Below are positions 54,801-61,066 of a DNA stretch of 64,000 bases, piece by piece. Within the stretch, counting starts at the first letter, position 1; each line of letters begins with the position of its first letter. Below the pieces are notes generated by a model. It did no database searches. It was given only the letters and a program-made list of their open reading frames with translations, and was not told the origin of the DNA. The position numbers were made by a program, and so were the translations under genes. Source of the DNA: Pirellulaceae bacterium (GTDB lineage Bacteria > Planctomycetota > Planctomycetia > Pirellulales > Pirellulaceae); NCBI GenBank assembly GCA_023382975.1, contig JAHDXO010000023.1, positions 80,435 to 144,434 of the forward strand, in the 5' to 3' direction.

Positions 54801-55286
54801 GCCGCGCAGCCACTTCTCGCCCTGCCCGCCCCAGTTCTCGTAGTAGTCGCCGACTGACCCCAAGCCGAGCGAATCACCAATTTCGCGGGCGCGCACGCGT
54901 TCGAGTTCTGCCCGTTCTTCGTCGGTCAATTCGCTAAACTGCTTCCGCTCCAGACCTTGCATGTCGACGGCCGAAACTCCGCCGTGATCGGCTCCTCGCT
55001 CGGCCAAAGGCACTACCTCGTGGCTCAACACGTCCACAAACTTGTGGTAACGCGGGTCGTCTTCCGAGCAACCGGGCCACGTGACGATGACGAACTGTTC
55101 GCCCATGAAGTGGCGTCCAAACCACTCCAGGTCGGCCGTCTCGGGGAAATCGGCCGGCAGCCAGTCCTTGACATTGTTCTTCATCCTCTGCACCGACATG
55201 CGGGCGCCGCGCAACGCGAAGGGTGCCAGGAAGAAGATGATACAGAGAACGATCAGTGCGCGACGGGCGAAAAAATTTGGCTTCAT
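51864..55286 (-). CDS. RND superfamily (MMPL-type) transporter
   Basis: The 1140-residue inner-membrane protein has an N-terminal TM helix (ALIVLCIIFFLAPFALRGA), a periplasmic domain of about 330 residues, a cluster of TM helices at about 355-540 (LVGYSALVGIGLSLLCF, SMPSLVYVLGLSGAVHIVNYY) and a single helix near 555-575. A second periplasmic domain and the second TM cluster near 945-1105 complete it (MTASVAMGVAVDDTIHFLTWF). This is the twofold RND plan, and the sequence type is MMPL/SSD-like, as in hydrophobe or lipid exporters. The family is proton-driven. It lies 293 bases downstream of the WD40 kinase gene on the same strand; no adaptor gene adjoins. The substrate is unknown. Confidence 0.9.
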   Translation of the reverse strand: MKPNFFARRALIVLCIIFFLAPFALRGARMSVQRMKNNVKDWLPADFPETADLEWFGRHFMGEQFVIVTWPGCSEDDPRYHKFVDVLSHEVVPLAERGADHGGVSAVDMQGLERKQFSELTDEERAELERVRAREIGDSLGLGSVGDYYENWGGQGEKWLRGDKDQWYFVTPDGELYRWSGRNNLLGWLNRSVRRNLLGQRSADGELQATLGRPATEEQPNEFHADPQKLMARLFKSITTGPEMLQELAVEGGPLWPRGVAEEFAAEEARAKALERLTGTLFGPDGHQTSIILTLSEPGKRDLKRVIGRPLLGRPQGRLLQLASAECGITPEDLKLGGPPVDNVAIDEEGTITLARLVGYSALVGIGLSLLCFRSLTITMMIFFVGGLSAITSLGIVWWAGGTVDAIVMSMPSLVYVLGLSGAVHIVNYYRDAVEEHGVEGAAGRALAHGWKPCTLAAFTTALGLLSLNTSNILPIRNFGFYSALGVMATLILLFTFLPSALQIWPPRFRASAKSDGRSGRGGFHEKMLNSWEAVGGFIVRRHGWVAAVCLLVFAIGALGLPKLNTSVHLIKLFDGDAKIIRDYAWLEDHLGKLVPMELVVRVQPELMQASSQTEPEAESVGEPAVDARFQLNFLERMEIAARIQNVLETTFGEAGQGVVGRGMSVPTFAPDLPSPGFATVRNPVRSVMNRKLEEHRSEYLASDYLKIDREKPYAGSELWRISLRLGALMDVDYGQFVSELKRAVEPVLTAYEMRSDILKRLDQQREGRGANGARIAVLGYPEADASPPAPPARGQSGGHAIDQTRIFGDTLRDLMVCAGARVMVNPKPKDAEPNFYTSEKWQQYLAEHFDGVILIADRPEYNLDFIRQHAQLLVDARGHRFDPASPNMLAAVDKGSPVHVVYTGVVPIVYKAQRTLLTSLIDSIGWAFVMIAVVMMALLRTGPLSWWNLLNVRAGLISMIPNVFPIVLIFGAMGHAHVLVDIGTMMTASVAMGVAVDDTIHFLTWFRDGVAAGLPRHKAITEAYRRCAAAMTQTTLIGGLGLAVFAFSTFTPTQYFGTMMLALLVAALIGDLIFLPALLAGPLGRAFCPKPAADKPGVADALPDSSTNADSASSFGVPHIDAADQFEDRTVRKDRAHRR

Positions 55287-55579
55287 GAACGAGCACTGCC
55301 GAAAAAATAGCGATCGGAGCTAGAGTCCATTAGATTATCGGCCCGTCCCTCCCGCGTCTACGCCGATTCAGCGGCACGCCGGCAACAAGAACCCGCGCTG
55401 ATAGTCTGCGAACCTGTTTGATCGCCAAACCTTCGCAGACCGCCGAAGTCTGCCTATGTTACCCCGACTCCCAATCGTCCGTAATCCGTCCGCGCCGGGC
55501 TAACCGCATTCTCGCAAGACGCCACTGCAAACTCGCGAAAATCCCTGCACGGGTACTCGTCTGCCTGCACGCTGGACCG

Positions 55580-58500
55580 TTATTCGTCCAGGTGCTTGGC
55601 CCCCTTTTCCGCGGACTCCTGTGTGGCTGACGATGGTGCGCGGGAGATTTCGAACAGAGGCACAAGTCCGTCCGCCATTCGAAAAGCGAGCCAGCGGTGG
55701 TCGGGCGAGACGGCTAGATGGAAGCACGGATTGCTGCGGTCCTCGTACAGGCGGCACAGCAGCATTCCCAGCCCGGCGTGCCAGACCAGGACCGTGCCGT
55801 CTTCGCCCAAGGACACGACTCGGTCGTCGCCGACGAAGACAACCTCTGCCAGAAAGTCGCGGTGCCCCATCATCGACCGCCGCAACTCGCCTGTCTTCGC
55901 ATCCCAGAGGTTGACACGGCGATCCCGGCCGCACGAGGCCAGCGTTCGGCCGTCGGGACTGAAGGCGACGCTCATCGCCGTGCTCTGGTGGCCTCGCAAT
56001 CGGAGCGACGGCTGCCGCGTCGCCCAATCCCAAACGACGACGTCGTCCTCCTCCGTGAAAGCCAATTGCCGACCGTCGGGCGAGAATGCCGCGCCGCGGC
56101 ACTGCTTGGCCGGAATGGTTCGCTCGGTCCGACCGGTCGCCGAATCGTAGATGGCGACGGCATCGTCGTTCCAACTGGCGACGGCCAACTGGTCGCAATC
56201 CGGAGAAAAGGCGAGTTGAATGCAAGCTTGATCCGTCGTCTCCCACAACCGCTGATAGCCATCCGGAGTCTTGCGATAAACCGAGACAACGCGTCGGGCG
56301 TCCAACGCCGTGGCAAGGTATTGACCGTCGCGGGAGACTGCCACTTGGCTGTACGGCTGCGCGTCTTGCGAGAGTCGCGTGAGCAGACGATTGCTCGGCC
56401 AATCCCAAATCTGTACCCCGTCCTGCGCGGCGACCAGCAACAACGTACCGTCCGACGAGAATGTCAGCGAACGATCCAGATCGTCGCATCGCCCCGTCTC
56501 GCCCAGCGACAATTGCCGACCGCTCTTGTCCAGATCCCAGAGGGCGACATGGCTCTCGTGCCCGCCGGTCGCCAGACGATTCTGCCGGGGATCGAAGGCA
56601 ATCGCGTAGGCTCGACCGCGATGCGCTTGCCAGGCGTTCTCCAGCGGTTCCACAGTCGCCGAGGTGTCGTCCGCCTTGTCAGGCAGTCGCCAGATCCGCA
56701 CCGCCCCATTCTTATCGCAGCCGGCGACGTGGCGTCCATCGGCCGAAAAAGCGACTCGCTGCACGCGGTCGTAATGCTGCCCGATCAGGACGTGCCCGAA
56801 ATCCCAAGGCTGCTTCAACCGGTACACCCGCACCAAGTTATCCGTGCTGCCAGTCGCCACGTAGGTGCCATCGTGCGAAACAGTGAGGCACTTGATCGAC
56901 GCGCGTAACTCTTGCCCGAACTGATGAACGACGCGCTGGGTCGCCCGATCCCAAAAAATCAAGTTGCCGTCGCGGTCGCCCCCGACAATCCACTTTCCGT
57001 CCGGAGCCACGGCCATGCTGTGAATCAGGCGAGGTTCCGTCGTCCAGGTCGCGACGCACTGGCCGTCGCGGTGGTCGATCAGACGGATGATCCCGTCCTG
57101 ATCGCAGGTGGCCAGCAGCGGGCTGTCGGCCACGAACCCCACGTGCCACACGGGCAATTCGGCTACCGGCCAGGTTTGCGGCGTGCCGCCTTCGACCGGA
57201 TATAGCCGCAACGTGCCGTCGTCGCAGACCGTGGCAAAACGGGTCCCGTCGTGAGAGAAAGCCAGATCGCGGACGGTGGTAAACGAAACCCAAGCAGCGG
57301 CTGCGCGGCCGCTGCCCACGTCGATGGTCTGGATCTGCCCGGGGTCGCCGGCCGCCGCCAGCCAGCGGCCATCGGGGGAAAAACCGACGCAGCGGACAGC
57401 GGCGGACAGTTGGGGCAGACATTGCGGACGCGGGCGGTGCAGTCGATCCAGCAGAAACCACTCAAAACCGCGCACGTCCGCCTGCCCCGCGGCTGGAACC
57501 TGTTCGTCCAACAGTCGCGAAAACTCGACCGTATCTCCCGCGCGCAACGCAATCTCGACATGTTGCATCGCCGCCGCGTAGACGGTCTCGCGGGCCAAAT
57601 GCTGTTGCGAGACGACCTCCCTGCGCGCCGCTTCCGCCTGCGTCTGTAACTGCTCGGCGGAACGCCGCAGGCGAGCGGCTTCCTGGCGATTGGCTTCGGC
57701 CTCGTCCTGCCGCCTGTCCGCGATTCGATGCAGACCGTCCAAGGAATGCTGCGTGGTGTCCAATCGCACCGTCTGAACGGCCAGCAGCGACAACAGCAGC
57801 GTAGCGGCGAAGAATATAATGCCGCTCAAGGCCGCCAAATCGGGATGGCGGCACGCCCAACGCCACCGCTGCTGCCACCAGGAAATGGGCCGGGCGGAGA
57901 CCTCTTCTCCGGACAGATAACGCTGCAGATCCTTGGCGAATTCCCGCGCGCTGGCGTAACGGTCCCCCGGCCGCTTGGACAGAGCCTTCAGACAAATCTG
58001 GTCCAAGTCCGCATTGATTTTCGGATTCAACTGCCGCGGCCGCACGGGCTCGCGGTTCTTGATACTGTCCAGCATGACGGCAAAGTGCTCGGCCTCGAAC
58101 AATGGCCGGCCGGTCAGCAGCACGTACAGCACCGCCCCCAGGCCGTAAACATCGGTGGCTACCGTCAAAGGTGTGTCCACGGCGGTCAGACGCTCCGGAG
58201 CCAAGTAGGCCGGCGTGCCCATCATCGCGGCGGACTGAGGCAACTCGACGGTGTCGTCCAAGCGGCAAGCCAAACCGAAGTCGCTGACAAAAGGGGTGCC
58301 GGAGTGGTCGAGCAACACGTTGGACGGTTTCACGTCGCGGTGCAGCACGCCGCACTGGTGGGCATGATGCACCGCGTCCGCCACGTCGATCATCACTTGG
58401 ACCGCGCCGCGCGGATCGTCCAGCCAGCGGCGGCAATGTTGTTGCAGATCGCCGCCCTCCATCAGCTTCATCGTAAAGTAATGGACGCCCTCGACCTCGC

Positions 58501-59158
58501 CCACGTCGTAGATCGGCACGATACGCGGATGGTCCAACTGAGCGACCGTCACGGTCTCCCGGCAGAACCGGCGCTCGTCCGCGCTCGCACTCCTTCGGTC
58601 CGGCCGCATGACCTTGAGCGCCACCGTGCGGTTCAACCGAACATCGCGGGCTCGAAAGATCACGCCCATGCCGCCGTGAGCGATGGCTTCGCCCAACTCG
58701 TACGGCCCGAACTGGCCCGAGTGATGCATTTTGCAAATGGCGGGAACCGGTATCGAAGGCGATCGTGGCTCGATCCCCTCCTCCATCCAGAATCCAACGG
58801 CCAATTGCTGTCGCAAGCGTTTCGCATGTTCGGGAAACCGCGCCTCGATCTCCTCGGCCGAAGGCGGCTGCCCCAACTGTTGCCGCGCGCGCACCTCGCC
58901 GTACAACAACTCGAACACATGCTCCGGGTGCTCAGCCAATGCCGGGTGGAATGCCAGATACTCTTCCACCTGCAGTCGCTTGTCCGAGCGCCAGCGAAAC
59001 GACTGGTCGATCAAGCAGAGTTCCAGGATTTCGTCCAGCGAGCAGCCTTCGCAACCCGTCAGGAACGACGCCAAATCGGGAACGGTATCTCCCAATTCCC
59101 ACGCGGTCAACAGCCGCTTGGCTAATTCGGCAGAATCGTTTGAGGTGTCAGATGCCAT
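55580..59158 (-). CDS. Membrane Ser/Thr protein kinase with WD40 sensor
   Basis: The 1192-residue protein has a helical N-terminus of about 150 residues typical of planctomycete kinases. A complete Hanks-type kinase domain follows: GGMGVIFRARD (162-172), ATP-binding Lys182 in VALKVM, HRDVKPSN (273-280), DFG (293-295) and GTPAYLAPE (314-322). One TM helix lies at about 442-463 (LSGIIFFAATLLLSLLAVQT), then a coiled coil (about 465-530). About a dozen WD40 repeats run from 590 to the end (VRCVGFSPDGRWLAAAG, AFSPDGRTLASCGRDRRVNLW). The kinase is cytoplasmic and the WD40 part is on the other side of the TM, as a sensor. The sigma factor gene lies upstream on the same strand, a common planctomycete pairing. 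Confidence 0.93.
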   Translation of the reverse strand: MASDTSNDSAELAKRLLTAWELGDTVPDLASFLTGCEGCSLDEILELCLIDQSFRWRSDKRLQVEEYLAFHPALAEHPEHVFELLYGEVRARQQLGQPPSAEEIEARFPEHAKRLRQQLAVGFWMEEGIEPRSPSIPVPAICKMHHSGQFGPYELGEAIAHGGMGVIFRARDVRLNRTVALKVMRPDRRSASADERRFCRETVTVAQLDHPRIVPIYDVGEVEGVHYFTMKLMEGGDLQQHCRRWLDDPRGAVQVMIDVADAVHHAHQCGVLHRDVKPSNVLLDHSGTPFVSDFGLACRLDDTVELPQSAAMMGTPAYLAPERLTAVDTPLTVATDVYGLGAVLYVLLTGRPLFEAEHFAVMLDSIKNREPVRPRQLNPKINADLDQICLKALSKRPGDRYASAREFAKDLQRYLSGEEVSARPISWWQQRWRWACRHPDLAALSGIIFFAATLLLSLLAVQTVRLDTTQHSLDGLHRIADRRQDEAEANRQEAARLRRSAEQLQTQAEAARREVVSQQHLARETVYAAAMQHVEIALRAGDTVEFSRLLDEQVPAAGQADVRGFEWFLLDRLHRPRPQCLPQLSAAVRCVGFSPDGRWLAAAGDPGQIQTIDVGSGRAAAAWVSFTTVRDLAFSHDGTRFATVCDDGTLRLYPVEGGTPQTWPVAELPVWHVGFVADSPLLATCDQDGIIRLIDHRDGQCVATWTTEPRLIHSMAVAPDGKWIVGGDRDGNLIFWDRATQRVVHQFGQELRASIKCLTVSHDGTYVATGSTDNLVRVYRLKQPWDFGHVLIGQHYDRVQRVAFSADGRHVAGCDKNGAVRIWRLPDKADDTSATVEPLENAWQAHRGRAYAIAFDPRQNRLATGGHESHVALWDLDKSGRQLSLGETGRCDDLDRSLTFSSDGTLLLVAAQDGVQIWDWPSNRLLTRLSQDAQPYSQVAVSRDGQYLATALDARRVVSVYRKTPDGYQRLWETTDQACIQLAFSPDCDQLAVASWNDDAVAIYDSATGRTERTIPAKQCRGAAFSPDGRQLAFTEEDDVVVWDWATRQPSLRLRGHQSTAMSVAFSPDGRTLASCGRDRRVNLWDAKTGELRRSMMGHRDFLAEVVFVGDDRVVSLGEDGTVLVWHAGLGMLLCRLYEDRSNPCFHLAVSPDHRWLAFRMADGLVPLFEISRAPSSATQESAEKGAKHLDE

Positions 59159-59300
59159 CGTTCCGGTTCTATATTTCGTAGGATGGACACGTCGGCAATT
59201 GCGACAGTCTGGACAAGAAAGAACGTGAACGGGTATTCGTTCGCTTCGTGTTGTTCGTGGTTCGATCGCGGTCCTGGAAGCCGCGGGGCGTCAGTCCGAT

Positions 59301-59921
59301 TCAGATGCTCTCCTCCACCGGCGTCAAGCTCACTTTGCGGTAGATCTCCGCAATGGGGATTTGGCAACCGATCGACGGCAGCACGAGCACTTCATCGAGT
59401 CCACGTTGCTCCGTCAGCAGCCACTCGTCCGCCCCCCGGCGCACGTAATGCTCGACCAGCGGACGGTCCTGGCTGATCAGAACATACTCCTGCAGCGACG
59501 CCAGACGTCGATAGTGAGTGAACTTGCCGCCACGGTCGTAATCGGCCGTCGTCGGCGACAGAACCTCGACCAGCACGGTCGGGTTCAGCAGCGTGTCGAC
59601 CTCGGCGTCCTCAAACTGTGGCTCGCCACACACCACCGTCACATCCGGGTAGGTGTACAGTCCCGTCGGACTGACCTTGACCCGCATGTCGGCTTGGTAC
59701 ACTTCGCACGGGCGTTCCCGCAATTGCTGTTGGAGCTCAGCGGACACGTTCGTTGCGATCAGATTGTGCTCGCGGCTGGCGCCCGACATGGCGAACATCT
59801 CGCCGCGCAGATACTCACTCTTCGTCTCCGCGCGGCGTTCGCGAGACAGATACTCCTGGGGCGTCAGCAAGGGCTTGGGTACAGCGGACACGAGCGCAGT
59901 CTCCTGAGAAGCACGAACCAT
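59301..59921 (-). CDS. Uma2 family endonuclease-like protein
   Basis: The 206-residue second Uma2/DUF820 protein in the window has LTPQEYLSRERRAETKSEYLRGEMFAM-type start motifs (key: YL..E...E...EY..GE). They are followed by HNLIATNVSAELQQQL, YTYPDVTVVCGEPQF (Asp of the PD site), VLVEVLSPTTADYDRGGKF (Glu and the SP.T.DYDRG.KF signature) and YVLISQDRPLVEHY. It matches the PD-(D/E)XK arrangement of the family better than the copy at 24973. It lies between the sigma factor gene and the WD40 kinase gene on the same strand, possibly inserted into that pair. The biological role is unknown. Confidence 0.9.
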   Translation of the reverse strand: MVRASQETALVSAVPKPLLTPQEYLSRERRAETKSEYLRGEMFAMSGASREHNLIATNVSAELQQQLRERPCEVYQADMRVKVSPTGLYTYPDVTVVCGEPQFEDAEVDTLLNPTVLVEVLSPTTADYDRGGKFTHYRRLASLQEYVLISQDRPLVEHYVRRGADEWLLTEQRGLDEVLVLPSIGCQIPIAEIYRKVSLTPVEESI

Positions 59922-60034
59922 CTGGCTGGATTGTAGGATCGATCACCCTCCAGCGTCCAGCCCCGCGTTAAGCACAGGGAAGCCGGGGCGGATGGTTCGG
60001 TCCGCATCGTCACGGGTCACAACTCCACGGCGGT

Positions 60035-60643
60035 TTACTCGGAATCCTCTAGTCCCAATTCGGCGGCCACTCGATCGATGGCCCGTTCGTACTGTTTCCG
60101 CACGGCTTCGGCCGAGGCCGCGGGGCCCATGCGCTGAGCGATTTCCGCCCAGCCCAATCCCTCCTGCCGCCATTGCAGCACTTGCCTAGCCGACTCGGGA
60201 AGCCGGGCGATCGTCTCGGCGACCAGTTCCTTTTCGGACAGGGCGCTGCTCGGAGTCGGGTCGGCGGAGGCATACTTGGTTTCGAGCGAAGCGCCCACGT
60301 CCTCGTGACGCCGCACGTCGCGGCACTGCGCCAGCCAGAACCGAGTCGCCCCGCACACCCGCCGCTCGGCGATCTTCCGCAGCAACCCGGCTAGTTCTGC
60401 GGGGCTGTTCACATCGAACTTGCCCAATTGCAGGCCCCAGATGAAGCGTGACATCGCCGATTGGAACAGATCGCTTTCGCCCACGACACGGAACAGCCGG
60501 CTATCGCGCAGCCGGAACCGGATTTCCCGTCGCACCAAATCCCCGTAGCGGTCGATCAACTGCCGCGCAGCATCTTCGTCCCCGGCCCGCAATCGGTCGA
60601 GCAGCTCGCGAAACTCCATGCCTATCGTCTCGTCATGATCCAT
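60035..60643 (-). CDS. ECF-like RNA polymerase sigma factor
   Basis: The 202-residue sigma-70 family protein has region 2 at about residues 10-85 (LRAGDEDAARQLIDRYGDLV, RVVGESDLFQSAMSRF) and region 4 at about 140-200 (IARLPESARQVLQWRQEGLGWAEIAQRMG, KQYERAIDRVAAELG). Region 3 is absent, as in ECF factors. The VGESDLFQS segment is typical of planctomycete ECF groups linked to protein kinases. The neighbouring same-strand WD40 kinase is the likely partner, by phosphorylation or by kinase-controlled release; no anti-sigma factor gene is seen. An ATG nine codons downstream (MEFRELL) is an alternative start. Confidence 0.92.
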   Translation of the reverse strand: MDHDETIGMEFRELLDRLRAGDEDAARQLIDRYGDLVRREIRFRLRDSRLFRVVGESDLFQSAMSRFIWGLQLGKFDVNSPAELAGLLRKIAERRVCGATRFWLAQCRDVRRHEDVGASLETKYASADPTPSSALSEKELVAETIARLPESARQVLQWRQEGLGWAEIAQRMGPAASAEAVRKQYERAIDRVAAELGLEDSE

Positions 60644-61066
60644 CTATCGCCGCCCGGTCGGGCCACCACATCACGAGGTTACCTTCCAACGGGCCGCACC
60701 CCCTAATCCCGCTTCGGCATCCGAGACATCGCAAACCGAATCGTTGCCCAACCAAGATTATCGGCCATGAGGGTCATGAACACAAGGATCGACCCGACGA
60801 GCCACGGGAGATTGCACCCCGTTACTCCGCAGATCTTTATCCTCTTTTTTTCCGATTTCGTGTCCGGATCGCGCATCGCTTGCCATAAAGAGCTTGTAGG
60901 GATATGTCGCGGCCAGCCGAGGCACTCGGTACTCACATCGGCACGCCGCCGATTGCGAGAGGAATCCCCCGTGATCACCCCGAAGGCACCTCACACGCTA
61001 AGAAACCAGGTACTTCGAGAAAACGCTTGAGTTTCTCGACACCCCTTTGTCCGCAGAGGCTAACCA
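60644..61066. other. 423-base divergent intergenic region
   Basis: It separates the sigma factor gene and the giant surface-protein gene and should contain both promoters. A segment around 60757-60790 (GGTCATGAACACAAGG) looks like the dispersed 'ATGAACACAAGG/GTGTTCATGGTT' repeat type seen in planctomycetes; a possible relative is near 59240-59265. I see no gene. Confidence 0.4.

Noticed and set aside
24973..59921. Uma2 genes as toxin-antitoxin or transposon nucleases
   Set aside because: Neither Uma2 gene (24973-25557, 59301-59921) has a neighbouring antitoxin, terminal repeats or transposase, so no mobile-element claim is made.
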